A DNA stretch of 64,000 nt from JACVRW01 sp963835705 (GCA_963835705.1 CAWIGR010000007.1:124001-188000); one strand, 5' to 3'. Positions 49,397 to 58,207 are shown, numbered from the stretch's first letter. Notes: generated by a model from the letters alone, not told the origin. Translations and numbers: made by a program.

Positions 49397-50086
49397 TCAG
49401 GTGCCGGCTCGGGTCAGCGACGGCAACTCGCGTGGCGCGCGGCGGCGCAGCCAGGCCGCCGCCTCGGCACGCCCCGTGACGCTCAGCTTCTCGAAGACGT
49501 GATGCAGGTGGTTCTTGACTGTCGCGACCTCGATCGAGAGACGTGTCGCGATCTCCTTGTTCGACAGGCCCTCGTCCAGGAGCTCGACGATCTCCAGCTC
49601 GCGAGCGGTCAGCCGCCGCATGCGCCCCTCGCCGACTAAGCTCCGGGCCGCAAGCCTGCGTAGGAGGGCGGCCGCAATCCGCGGTGAGCAAAGCGCCTCG
49701 CCGCGTGCCACGCTGCGAATCGCGGTGACCAGGTCCGCGAGCGAGGCGTCCCGTGGGACGTATCCGGCCGCACCCGCCTCGGCGCACGCGATCACGTCGC
49801 CCTCGCTCTCCGGCAGCGAGATCGCCAGCACCTTGACCCCGTTGAAGGTCTGCGAGATCGAGCGGACGACGTGCACGCTCGCCGATATTGAGACATCGAC
49901 GATAGCCACATGCGGGGGCCGGTCCGCGATCTGCGAGAGCGCCTCGTGGAGAGACCCAGCCGTAGATGTCACGGCCATGCCGACCTCCTGTCCCAGGCTC
50001 AAAGCGAGGCCGTCGCGCAGCAACCGCGTCGAGGAGCTCACGTGAACCTCGATGAGGGCTGCTGTCTCGTCCACCGCCCTTCCCAT
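49397..50086 (-). CDS. LuxR-family regulator with atypical receiver, next to eCIS
   Basis: 229 residues from ATG 50086 (a TTG at 50146 would add 20). The receiver-like domain at about 10-125 keeps the phosphoacceptor-like Asp in HVAIVDVSI, but its first acidic pair is Ser-Ser (EVHVSSSTRLLRDG) where active receivers have Asp/Glu. The C-terminal LuxR HTH at about 155-215 is complete: LTARELEIVELLDEGLSNKE, ATRLSIEVATVKNHLHHVFE. It is convergent with the eCIS operon, making it a candidate regulator with a non-standard input. Confidence 0.88.
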   Translation of the reverse strand: MGRAVDETAALIEVHVSSSTRLLRDGLALSLGQEVGMAVTSTAGSLHEALSQIADRPPHVAIVDVSISASVHVVRSISQTFNGVKVLAISLPESEGDVIACAEAGAAGYVPRDASLADLVTAIRSVARGEALCSPRIAAALLRRLAARSLVGEGRMRRLTARELEIVELLDEGLSNKEIATRLSIEVATVKNHLHHVFEKLSVTGRAEAAAWLRRRAPRELPSLTRAGT

Positions 50087-50732
50087 CGGTTGAGAGCCTG
50101 GGACTCTTGCCGTTCGATCCTCTCGGAAGGTCGTCGCGGGTGTCAAGACGGCTCTGCCCGGCGATCCGTAAGGTGGAAAAATGGCCGAAGAAGCTGCAAT
50201 CGAAGGACCGGAACCCGCGCAAATCCTTCGGTGACGTACTGGCTCTCGGCGGAATCGACCCTACCCGCCCCGATCGAGCAGCCGACCCGCCGCTCCGCTC
50301 GATCGGCAAGAACCCAATTCTCAACCGGCTTGACCGTGGACCCGCGGGCGGCGCCCGCCATGCACACGGCGCCGCTGGGTTCGGAGTGCCCCGGTCCACG
50401 GCTTATGGCCGGGTCTCAACTCTGGCCGCTCTCAAGGTGCGCACGCACCCCGACTCTGGGAGCAGGGATGTGGCCGGGTCAATGTGCGGATTCTGAGCGA
50501 ACGTTTGCATTCGACCGATGGCGGCGTCTAGCTCTAGCGAGCGAGCCTCATACCGCCGAGCGGTGGGACGAAGCCGCTCCGAGGGTCCGGGGATGGGCTG
50601 CGCTCGGGGACGGAATTAGCGACCGAAACGACGGCGCTCTGTCGCGTCGGGCTTGGCGGCCCGGGCGCGCTCCGGTGAACTGCTCGTAGAGCCCGTTTGG
50701 GCTGCGACCTCTCGATCGCCAAGGAGGCGCCC
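50087..50732. other. Intergenic stretch right of the eCIS regulator
   Basis: About 645 bp with no convincing gene. Codon use in all frames is unlike neighbouring genes, and the sequence is locally AT-richer (GGTGGAAAAATGGCC). It holds the promoter of the LuxR-type gene and, at the right end, the ribosome site AAGGAGG of the next gene. Short frames here have no recognisable features. It could be decayed coding sequence at the island edge. Confidence 0.45.
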
Positions 50733-52325
50733 GTGGCCACCATCGCGAGCCTACTGCGAGACCACGTCACGCTGCAGGTGCGCTCGGTCGACCGGCTGTT
50801 CCTGCAGGGCTACGTGCCGAGGCTGATGACCGAGGGGATGGTGGTGCGCTTCTTGCTCGATCGCGGCAACCCGATCCCCTCGCCGGCGCTGCTCGGCAAG
50901 ATCGGGCGGGCGTATGTGCAGGCGATCGAGCGCTTCGCGGCCGAGCGGGAGATCCCGGTTGTGCGCTTTCGTAAGGGTGAGTCGAAGGAGCAGACGGCGC
51001 GGCAGTACTTCAAGCGGGCCGAGGCAGCTGGCCGCACGGGTGTCGTTCTGATCGGGGTCGCGCAGGAGAAGGCATTGGCGTGGCGCGGCTGGCGCGACGG
51101 CGGCCCGGACGGCCACCCGCACTTCTGCTTTGGGCGCCAGACCGTGTTCGTCAACCACTACTACTTCTACATCCTCGACCGCGAGTGGGGGCCGGCGCTC
51201 GTCAAGGCCTGCTCCTACGCGCCGTTCCCGGTCTGGCTCTACCTCAACGGTCACGAGTGGGCAAAGCGCCAGGCGGCCAGGCAGGGGCTCGGCTTCGAGG
51301 CGCTCGACAACGGCTTTCGCTCCTGCGCCGACGCCGGGGCGCTCGCTGAGATCTGCGCTCGCCTCTCGGCCCGAGACGTCGAGGCGTTCAGGCGCCGCTG
51401 GCAGGCGCGGCTGCCCTCGCCGTTCTCGGCCGAGGACCGCCGTCGTGGCTACCGCTACGCACTCGCCTTCCGCCAGCTCGAGCTGTCCGACACCCGCGTC
51501 TTCGATCGCCCGCAGTCAGGACGCGCCTGGTTTGAGCAGACGATCCGCGATCAGCTCACGCTCGGGCGCCCGGATCGCGTCGCCATCGTCTTCGGTCGCC
51601 GCGTCAACCGCACAACACCCGGGCGCTTCCACACGCAGGTAATCAACCGCGGCACAGAGCCAGCGATCCAGGTCCACTACAGGGCCTCCAAGATCAAGCA
51701 GTACTTCAAGGAGGGGCGTGCGCTCAGGACCGAGACCACGGTCAACGACACGCGCGACTTCGGCATCGGCCGCCTGCTTACCGAGGACAACTGGGCCGCG
51801 CTCGTTCAGATCGGCCACGATGTCAACGAGCGCCTGCTCTCCGCCCAACTCGAGGCGTGCGCCTGCGCGCCCGACGCCACGACGCTCGAGCGCGTCGTGT
51901 TGCCGTCCACAGAGGACGGCCAACCAGCCCCAGCGCTTCGCTTCGGCGACCCGCGCGTGATGGCGCTGATGGCCTGCCTATGCGCCTACGGCCATCTCTT
52001 CGAGGGACTCACCAACCGCAGCCTGCGCGCGCTCGTGGCAGAACTCGTGCCCGGCTACACGGCTCGCCAGGCAACCTACGACTTGCGCCGCCTGCGACGC
52101 AAGGGCTTCGTCCGTCGCGTCCCCCGCTCACAGCGCTACGGGCTGACCAGCGAGGGCCGCCGGCTCGCCGTCTTCTTCACGAAGACCTACACGCGCATCG
52201 TCAACCCCTCGCTCGCCGAACTCGACCCCAAGCAGCCCGTTTCCGTCGCCCGGCGGACGCCGCTCGGACGACCGTGGCGGAGTTCGAGCACGCACTCGAC
52301 GAGCGGATCAGGGAGGCCGCGCTAA
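50733..52325 (+). CDS. Conserved 530-residue protein with C-terminal winged helix, function unknown
   Basis: GTG 50733 follows AAGGAGG by 5 nt. The N-terminal 350 residues have many aromatic motifs (LFLQGYVPRLMTEGMVVRFL, CFGRQTVFVNHYYFYILDRE, HYRASKIKQYFKEGRALRTE) and may bind nucleic acid. The last 120 residues form a winged helix (LRALVAELVPGYTARQATYD, LRRLRRKGFVRRVPRSQRYG, LTSEGRRLAVFFTKTYTRIV). Near 52255-52275 a one-base shift appears: the neighbouring frame ends in VAEFEHALDERIREAALMA at 52333, a better C-terminus than the Ser/Arg tail here. Possibly carried by a mobile element, given its position between the eCIS island and decayed genes. I cannot name the family. Confidence 0.7.
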   Translation: MATIASLLRDHVTLQVRSVDRLFLQGYVPRLMTEGMVVRFLLDRGNPIPSPALLGKIGRAYVQAIERFAAEREIPVVRFRKGESKEQTARQYFKRAEAAGRTGVVLIGVAQEKALAWRGWRDGGPDGHPHFCFGRQTVFVNHYYFYILDREWGPALVKACSYAPFPVWLYLNGHEWAKRQAARQGLGFEALDNGFRSCADAGALAEICARLSARDVEAFRRRWQARLPSPFSAEDRRRGYRYALAFRQLELSDTRVFDRPQSGRAWFEQTIRDQLTLGRPDRVAIVFGRRVNRTTPGRFHTQVINRGTEPAIQVHYRASKIKQYFKEGRALRTETTVNDTRDFGIGRLLTEDNWAALVQIGHDVNERLLSAQLEACACAPDATTLERVVLPSTEDGQPAPALRFGDPRVMALMACLCAYGHLFEGLTNRSLRALVAELVPGYTARQATYDLRRLRRKGFVRRVPRSQRYGLTSEGRRLAVFFTKTYTRIVNPSLAELDPKQPVSVARRTPLGRPWRSSSTHSTSGSGRPR

Positions 52326-52434
52326 TGGCCTGAAAAGATGACTCGTCCGTGCAACTTTGGACGACCAAGCGGAGCTAGCTTCGGAGGCTTGGCTCAGAAT
52401 GGTGTGTTGGGCCACACCGGAAAAGGAGACTTGA

Positions 52435-53607
52435 GTGAAGTGGATTCGCCCCCGGCGACCGAGGCTCCCTCGGTCGCTCGCCCTGGCCGCCGCCACGCTG
52501 CTCGCGCTCGCGGCGCCGGTCGCTGCTGCCGCCGCTCCCGACAACGTGCTCCCCGCTTACGGTGCGGGCGCGCTGCGCGCCGAATGGCTGGCGGACTTCC
52601 CCCTCGGCGTGGACGACCTCGGCCGCATGGGCCAGGCGAACATCGGCATGTACAGGGCGCGGTTCCGCCAGGACGAGGTTCAGCAGGGCGGCGCGTTCAC
52701 CGGCTGGACTCGGCTCGACAACCTCGCCCGCCAGGCGGCCTACAACGGCGTGACGCTCCAGCCGGTGCTGATCAACATGCCGTTCGAGGTCTACACGCCG
52801 CCGAAGACGCCGACGGCGCGGGCGAGCTTCGCGAGCTTTGCCGAGGCAGCGGCGCGGCGCTACGGGGCCGGCGGGAGTTTCTGGGCAAGCTGGAACCGGG
52901 ACAGTTGCGCTTGTCCGGCGCGGCCTATCAAGGTCTGGGAGGTCTGGAACGAGCCGAACCTCGCGCCCTTCTGGGACGTGCCGAACGCGACCGAGTATGC
53001 GGCGCTGCTTACGGCCACCCGGGCGCGCCTGCGCAAGGTGGATCGCGGTGCGCGCGTCCTGTTCGGGGGCCTCGCGTATCCGTCCTCGCTGAGCTCAACC
53101 AAGCTCGACCCGAACGTCTTCCTGCGCGACGTGATTACCGCCGCGGGCTGGAAGAGCTTCGACGCGCTCGCCCTCCACGATTACCGCCCGGACGTGAACG
53201 TGGCTGTGAACAAGATCGCGGGGACGGTCGCCACGCTCAAGACATACGGCGGGGTCGACGCGACGGGCGCCCCCCGGCATCAGGTCTGGGTCAACGAATT
53301 CGGCCGCCCGACGGCTCCCGACGATCCCGCCACACCGGAGGACGAGGCGGTGTTGTCCGAGCAGGCCCAGGCGGCTTGGCTGAACACCTTCGTTGACAAC
53401 GTCGAGGCAAACCGCGCCGGGTGGAATCTCGGTCCGCTCATGTGGTACTCACTGCGCGACAGCCACGCGCCGACCGCGAGCTGGCTCCGGCAGGGCCTGC
53501 GACGCACGAACGCCGACGACACCGACGGAGGAGCGAAGGCGTCCTGGGGGGCGTACACCGCCAGAAGTGCGGACGCGCCGCTGCTCAACCTTCCGGTCGC
53601 TCGCTAG
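52435..53607 (+). CDS. Secreted clan GH-A glycoside hydrolase
   Basis: 390 residues. A signal peptide (to about residue 33) is followed by a TIM barrel: MYRARFRQDEVQQ, RQAAYNGVTLQPVLINMPFE, the acid/base Glu in KVWEVWNEPNLAPFW near 166, LALHDYRP near 242, and the nucleophile Glu in HQVWVNEFGRP near 287. The order and NEP motif fit clan A families such as GH5/GH39 and PslG-like glycosidases. The substrate is unknown. GTG start after AAGGAGA. A truncated GH92 gene follows, so a glycan-degrading cluster once existed here. Confidence 0.88.
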   Translation: MKWIRPRRPRLPRSLALAAATLLALAAPVAAAAAPDNVLPAYGAGALRAEWLADFPLGVDDLGRMGQANIGMYRARFRQDEVQQGGAFTGWTRLDNLARQAAYNGVTLQPVLINMPFEVYTPPKTPTARASFASFAEAAARRYGAGGSFWASWNRDSCACPARPIKVWEVWNEPNLAPFWDVPNATEYAALLTATRARLRKVDRGARVLFGGLAYPSSLSSTKLDPNVFLRDVITAAGWKSFDALALHDYRPDVNVAVNKIAGTVATLKTYGGVDATGAPRHQVWVNEFGRPTAPDDPATPEDEAVLSEQAQAAWLNTFVDNVEANRAGWNLGPLMWYSLRDSHAPTASWLRQGLRRTNADDTDGGAKASWGAYTARSADAPLLNLPVAR

Positions 53608-53637
53608 CGCGAAGCGGCTGAAGGGATTCGACGGAGT

Positions 53638-54080
53638 GTGCTTGCGGCCGCTGCGGTGCGTGGCGCTGTGTGCGCTCTCGCAGGCGCTGCTTCGACCGGC
53701 GTCGGCTTCGCTGGGGCGGACAGGGCCGGCGCTGCGGGCAGGCTTGAGCTCGTCGACCCGATGATCGGGACTGCAGGAGGAGGCAACACGGTTCCCGGGC
53801 CGAGCGTTCCCTTCGGGTTTGCGCGGCCGAGCCCTGACACAACCGATCTTGAGCTCGCCGAGCCGGTCGCGTCTGGCTATAACCCCGACGGCCGGATTGT
53901 CGGGTTCAGTCAGACGCACGTCAGCGGCACCGGCGGCGGGAGCGAGTACGGGAACTTCATGCTGGCGCCGTTTACCGGGTCCGGGCGGGGCCTTTTCGAC
54001 GGAGCGGCGAAGGCAGGCGAGCGGGCGTCGGCTGGCCGCTACGCCGTGGACCTGACTCGTTACGTGGCGGGGGGAGAAAG
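53638..54080 (+). pseudogene. 5' fragment of a GH92 alpha-mannosidase-like gene
   Basis: From GTG 53638 a signal peptide leads into LVDPMIGTAGGGNTVPGPSV, PFGFARPSPDT, GYNPDGRIVGFSQTHVSGTG and GSEYGNFMLAPFTG, the N-terminal domain of GH92 exo-mannosidases (normally about 750-800 residues). Homology stops after AGRYAVDLTRYVA near 54070, and unrelated sequence follows. Only about 150 residues remain, without the catalytic domain. Confidence 0.8.
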
Positions 54081-54101
54081 CGGAATGAAATGTCCGGGTA
54101 T

Positions 54102-54269
54102 TCATCGGGCCACCGCCGTCCGTAGTTCGTCCGTGCGGCGCTCGCCATCGGGTGAGCACCAGACCCGGCCGTCCGGCGAAACGACGTACCAGTGGTAGCA
54201 AGGCCTGGCCGAGCCTTCCGGCGTGTCGTACGCCTCGACCACGTGCCACCCATCAGCGCCGAAGTACAG
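54102..54269 (-). pseudogene. Start-less small protein fragment
   Basis: The reverse strand reads GADGWHVVEAYDTPEGSARP, then CYHWYVVSPDGRVWCSPDGE and a charged end, stopping at 54102. The Trp/Tyr content and hydrophobic pattern look like a genuine small beta-rich protein. Its 5' end abuts the TetR-like gene of the other strand near 54265, so a rearrangement probably removed the start of both. Confidence 0.4.
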
Positions 54270-54693
54270 CCGCCTCGATCCCGAGCAGCGGAGCGAGCAG
54301 ATTCTCGACGCGGCCAACGCGCTGTTCGCCGAGCGCGGCTACGACGAGGTCACGGTCGAGGACATCGCGCGCTCGGCTGGCGTGGCGCGCGGGCTCGTGC
54401 ATCACTACTTCGGCGGCCGCAAGGAGGTCTACCTCGCGCTGCTCGAACGGCTCGGGGCCTTGGGCGAGGGACCACTCCCGCCGCCCGTCGGCCGCAGCGC
54501 CTGCGCGCGCATCGCGGATACCGTGTCGCGCTGGCTCGACTGGACCGAGCAGAACCGCGCCGCCACCAGGCGCTGGCTACAAGGCGAGGCCAGCCGCGAG
54601 CAGACGCACGAACTGATCGCCTCGACGCTCGAGCACGTCTTGCGCACCTTCGGCGCTCCACCCAAGCCAAACCGGCGTGCATCCCCTCGCTGA
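54223..54693 (+). pseudogene. TetR-family regulator, truncated at both ends
   Basis: A clear TetR HTH from about 54262: SRLDPEQRSEQILDAANALF, DEVTVEDIARSAGVARGLVH, HYFGGRKEVYLALLERLG. Before it the frame is antisense to the fragment of the other strand, and after about 54660 it ends in a basic tail (PKPNRRASPR). With about 140 recognisable residues it is shorter than normal TetR proteins (190-210) and lacks part of the ligand domain. It may still bind DNA. Confidence 0.6.
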
Positions 54694-54896
54694 GATGAGA
54701 ACCGTCGGTTCCATGTCAGGCAGCGGCGACGCCGCCAGCGCGTGACGCGCCAAGCCGCCGGCGCGGGCGGCACATCACCTTCGGAGTCCCCACGGTACGC
54801 GGCCGGGGCGGGCCGTAGCCGCCCCAGCAACCGCCGCGGCTGAGTCCGAGGTTCCGGCCCTCACAGCGGACCGCTCGTGATGAAGCCGCTACACCG

Positions 54897-55925
54897 CTAA
54901 GCACGGGGCTCAGGATTTTCGCCCCTTGTGTTGTCAGCTCTAACGGCACCAGCGGCCTCGGGATCGAAGCCTTCCGGCCAAACGGTCCCTCCGGCGTACC
55001 GCGCTCCGGTGAGGGTCGCATCGTCGAGGACGGCTCCCGTCAGGTTGGCATCGACGAGACCGGCGTAGTTCAGCGTCGCCCCGGTCAGGTTGGCACCAAC
55101 GAGAGCCGCGCCCGTTAGGTCGGCACTGTCAAGGTCGGCCCCGCCGAGGTTCGCTTCGGCAAGGTTCGCTCCCCGAAGATCAGCGTGCGCCAAGACCGCA
55201 TGGGTGAGGTCCGCCCCGAGTGGTGACGCCCCGTAGAGGACTGCCCACATGAGGTCCGACTCGCTGAGTTTCGCCTCGGACAGCACCGCCCCGCTGAGGT
55301 CCGCCTTCGAGAAGTCCGCTTGCCGTAGCTCCGCCTGCTCCAGCCGCGCGCAGCGAAGGTTTGTGGAGGCCAGGTCTAGTCGGCGCGGCATGTCAGTCTC
55401 GTGGGCGACGGTCCGCCGTCCCAGCACGGCAAGCACGGCCAGCACGTCAGTGGCTGCCGAGTCCGAAGCGTCCGGGGGCACGTCAGTGGCTGCCGAGTCC
55501 GGAGCGCTATCGGGTTCGGAGGCCACATCTGGACGAGGGGCGTGTTCACGGACGTAGGCGGTGAGTACTTCGACGACCTGAGGGTGGTCTTCTCTGGAGT
55601 CCTTGGCGATTCGTTCAAGCGCATAGATGCCGCCCAGACGGACATCGAGTTGCTCGTGGCCGAGCTGCTCGATCGCCTTGGTGAAGCGGTCCGTGATTTG
55701 ACCCGCTCGATTGAGCGCGAACGTCCGAGCTGTATAGACGGCCCCGATAACGCCGATTGTGCCCGCGAGCAACGCCAAGCTCGCAGTACGCACGCCTTGC
55801 CTTGCTTCCACGGTGTCCGTTTCCGCGAACCAGTCGGGCGCTTGTTTGAGCACGACGTAAGCGACAAGGAGGAAGCCAGCCAACCCTGCGAGACCGATCC
55901 CGAGCGAGCGCCAACCCGTTGCCAT
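54897..55925 (-). CDS. Membrane pentapeptide-repeat protein
   Basis: 342 residues. Two membrane helices at about 9-27 and 45-65 are followed by a cytosolic linker with GQITDRFTKAIEQLGHEQLD and VRLGGIYALERIAKDSREDH, a known N-terminal module in actinobacterial pentapeptide proteins. An Asp/Ala/Ser-rich spacer contains a 36-nt in-frame near-duplication. From about 195 to 315 are A(D/N)LXX pentapeptides (ADLRG, ANLAE, ANLGG, ADLDS, ADLTG, ANLTG), which form a quadrilateral beta-helix. Function is unknown. Confidence 0.9.
   Translation of the reverse strand: MATGWRSLGIGLAGLAGFLLVAYVVLKQAPDWFAETDTVEARQGVRTASLALLAGTIGVIGAVYTARTFALNRAGQITDRFTKAIEQLGHEQLDVRLGGIYALERIAKDSREDHPQVVEVLTAYVREHAPRPDVASEPDSAPDSAATDVPPDASDSAATDVLAVLAVLGRRTVAHETDMPRRLDLASTNLRCARLEQAELRQADFSKADLSGAVLSEAKLSESDLMWAVLYGASPLGADLTHAVLAHADLRGANLAEANLGGADLDSADLTGAALVGANLTGATLNYAGLVDANLTGAVLDDATLTGARYAGGTVWPEGFDPEAAGAVRADNTRGENPEPRA
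55443..55501. repeat. Direct repeat in the pentapeptide-protein gene
   Basis: The 20-mer CACGTCAGTGGCTGCCGAGT starts at 55443 and again at 55479; identity continues 3 nt further in both copies. The 36-nt spacing is 12 codons, so the reading frame is kept and the Asp/Ser/Ala-rich spacer is lengthened. Confidence 0.85.
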
Positions 55926-55962
55926 CGCCCGCCCAGTATCCCGCTCGGTCTACGCTCCGCCA

Positions 55963-56265
55963 ATGGCGAGCGTCGAGCTGAGCCGCCGTGTCGAGAAGGT
56001 CGTCGGCTACCCGCCGCTGTACGAGATGGACGCGGATCAGCGGCGGGAGTTCCACGAGGCGCTGCTGGACGCGGACGCCTTCGAGGACCTGCCCGGGAAG
56101 TGGCAGGCGGCGGTCGTGGAGGCGGAGCAGAACCGGCCCGAGCTCCGGGTCGTCGGCAGCTGGGGAGGTCGGTTCCTAGTCCGCCGCGATCGACGCGCAG
56201 GCCGCGGCGATCAGCGCAGAGTGCGAGCGCCGTGGGTGGGCGCTGGTCGAGACGATCGCGGATGA
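55963..56265 (+). CDS. Small protein, fused out of frame to a recombinase remnant
   Basis: The first 64 residues (MASVELSRRVEKVVGYPPLY, DADQRREFHEALLDADAFED, LPGKWQAAVVEAEQNRPELR) have normal coding character. From about 56160 the frame turns Arg-rich because it runs antiphase into the recombinase coding sequence. The genuine stop was probably lost in a deletion that joined the two genes. No family is recognised; such genes often sit next to small serine recombinases. Confidence 0.5.
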   Translation: MASVELSRRVEKVVGYPPLYEMDADQRREFHEALLDADAFEDLPGKWQAAVVEAEQNRPELRVVGSWGGRFLVRRDRRAGRGDQRRVRAPWVGAGRDDRG

Positions 56266-56833
56266 GGGCGAGTCGGGCGGAACGCTCGACCGGCCGGGAC
56301 TCTCTCGGGCGCTCGAGGCGATAGCCGACGGGGACGCGGGCGGGCTCATCGTCGCGAAGCTCGACCGGCTAAGCAGGTCGGTCGTGGACTTCGCTCGCCT
56401 GGCCGAATGGTTCGAGCACGAGGCGCGCGCGACGCTCGTCGCCCTCGACCTCGGGGTCGACACCTCGACCCCGGGCGGCCGGCTCGTCGCGAACGTGCTC
56501 GCCTCGGTCGCCGCGTGGGAGCGCGACGTGATCGCCGACCGCACTCGCACCGGGCTCGCCGCGGCGCGAGCCGCGGGACAGCGGATCAGCCGGCCGGCGG
56601 TCGCCGACGACCCCGAGCTTCAGCGCCGGATCGCTGGCCTTCGCGAATCGGGTATGACGCTCCAGGCGATCGCGAACCAGCTCAACGGCGAGGGCGTGCC
56701 AACGCTTCGTGGCGGCGGCGAGTGGCGGCCGTCGAGCCTCCAAGCTGCGGTCGGCTCGCGGGCGAAGTACTCGTGGACGGTCCTGGGCGCTCCCTGTGGT
56801 TCGGCGTCGGAAGCCGTGAGGCGCGACGCCTGA
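56180..56833 (+). pseudogene. Serine recombinase remnant without catalytic Ser
   Basis: The frame after TAG 56177-56179 encodes a resolvase: SAAIDAQAAAISAECERRGW, DEGESGGTLDRPGLSRALEA, IVAKLDRLSRSVVDF, then TPGGRLVANVLASVAAWERD, and a recombinase-domain tail (GMTLQAIANQLNGEGVPTLR, GGGEWRPSSLQAAVG). The N-terminal YxRVSxxxQ segment with the nucleophilic Ser is absent, and no start codon precedes the homology. The gene was truncated by a deletion against the upstream small gene. The C-terminal 20 residues also look altered. Confidence 0.8.
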
Positions 56834-57084
56834 CGGCCCGAGCGGGGCAACTGGGGACAGCGACTTTCGATGCCGGCTCATGCCAGTCCCCCTTAGGAGG
56901 CTGGATGAGCTGTCGGGGGTGGAGCGGAGCGGGCATGGCTCGCGGCCGCGGGGAAGGCGAAGCCCGAGCGGCAAGTCCCGCGGCCCAAGCGAACAGGACT
57001 CGCGGGTCCAGAGGCGGCACGAAAGCAGCCTACGGCACCCCCTCGGGCGGATGCCGTGTCAGCGAGATGTCAGCAGGTGGAGCA

Positions 57085-57453
57085 TCACATCTCTGTCTGC
57101 CGGGCTGCGGCCTCGCGCAAGATTGGCGCGAGGATGCCGGCGTCGACCCGATCGGGAGAGCGGAAGCCGATTGCACGCGTGTAGCGGCCCTCGCCCTCCA
57201 TGACGCCGCCGGGATCGGCCAGCCGGGCGCCCTTGTGGATCACCAGCCTTGTCGTTCCCTTGCCCGAGGAGATCGCGCAGATCCAGTGATGCCAGTCGCC
57301 GTCCCGGGTGAACGTGAGCCGACCCCACTTGCGCTCGTGCTGCGCGTCCGGGAGCACATCGAGGATCAACCCGATGAGTACCTCCACGGTGGCACGTGAC
57401 CGCTCGTCGAGCCCTGGCATGTGCGCGGCGGCGATCTCACGCCGCTTGCTCAT
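57085..57453 (-). CDS. DUF1801 (YdhG-like) protein
   Basis: 122 residues. The DUF1801 pattern is visible: VEVLIGLILDVLPDAQHERK, WGRLTFTRDGDWHHWICAIS, TTRLVIHKGARLADPGGVME and TRAIGFRSPDRVDAGILAPI. This is a small cytosolic fold of unknown function, common in Actinobacteria. It ends a small group on the reverse strand and starts 13 bp after the SDR gene. Confidence 0.85.
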   Translation of the reverse strand: MSKRREIAAAHMPGLDERSRATVEVLIGLILDVLPDAQHERKWGRLTFTRDGDWHHWICAISSGKGTTRLVIHKGARLADPGGVMEGEGRYTRAIGFRSPDRVDAGILAPILREAAARQTEM

Positions 57454-57466
57454 GTCTCGCCTGCAC

Positions 57467-58207
57467 TCAGAACGTCGCCGTCAACCCGCCGTCGACGGTC
57501 ACGGTCTGGCCCGTGACGTACGTGTTCGCCGGGCCGGCCAGCCAGAGGATGCAGCCTGCCACTTCGTCGGCCGTGGCGCTCCGTCGCAGTGGGAGCCGCC
57601 CCTCGTCGATGTAGGCCCGTCGTAGGGGTCCCTCCTCGAGCACGTTGCGGCCTTCATCGGACAGCGCCATCCGAGTGGCCACGAAGCCTGGCGCTACCGC
57701 GTTGACCAGCACGCCGCTCGGCGCCAGCTCGATGCCGAGCGTGCGCGTCGCCCCCTCCAGGCCCGCCTTGGAGGTGTCGTACGCGATCGCCTCGTGCGCC
57801 GAGAAGCGCGCGTGGACCGAGGTCACGTTGATGATGCGCCCGTAGCCGCGCTCGGCCATCCCCGGAGCGGCGGCGACCGCCAGCAGGATGGGCGCCTGCA
57901 TGTTCACGGCGAGGGTGCGCCCGAGCGCCTCGGCGGTCAGGCCGGTCAGCGGGGTCGTCTCGTAGATCCCCGCCACGTTGACGAGCGCGTCGAGCGGGCC
58001 GATCTCCTCCTCCGCGCGCGCCACCAGGGCGGGCAGGCCCTCCAGCTCCGCGAGATCGGCCACGATGGCGGCGCCGCCCTGGGGCGCCGGCGCCGCTTCC
58101 CGGTCGACGGCGCACACTCGGGCCCCCGCCGCGGCGAGCCGCGCGGCCGTGGCCCGGCCGATGCCGTTGGCCGCGCCGGTCACCATCACGCCACGGCCCT
58201 CACGCAT
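57467..58207 (-). CDS. Short-chain dehydrogenase/reductase
   Basis: 246 residues from ATG 58207. Cofactor motif VTGAANGIGRATA at about 8-20, active-site NVTSVHARF near 132-140, and catalytic YDTSKAG near 152-158. The C-terminal GCILWLAGPANTYVTGQTVT and DGGL ending match the FabG/GDH-like group. An in-frame upstream extension of 46 residues overlaps the previous gene and is not coding-like. It overlaps the GH105 gene by 8 nt, so it belongs to the sugar catabolic operon, probably oxidising a sugar or sugar acid. Confidence 0.92.
   Translation of the reverse strand: MREGRGVMVTGAANGIGRATAARLAAAGARVCAVDREAAPAPQGGAAIVADLAELEGLPALVARAEEEIGPLDALVNVAGIYETTPLTGLTAEALGRTLAVNMQAPILLAVAAAPGMAERGYGRIINVTSVHARFSAHEAIAYDTSKAGLEGATRTLGIELAPSGVLVNAVAPGFVATRMALSDEGRNVLEEGPLRRAYIDEGRLPLRRSATADEVAGCILWLAGPANTYVTGQTVTVDGGLTATF

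Noticed and set aside
50107..50496. 129-codon forward frame upstream of the winged-helix protein
   Set aside because: No domain, no ribosome site, and codon pattern unlike neighbours; overlaps the LuxR-type promoter region.
53449..54249. Reverse-strand frame across the GH92 remnant
   Set aside because: Composition is Arg/Pro/Ser-rich shadow; the forward GH92 signal is clear.
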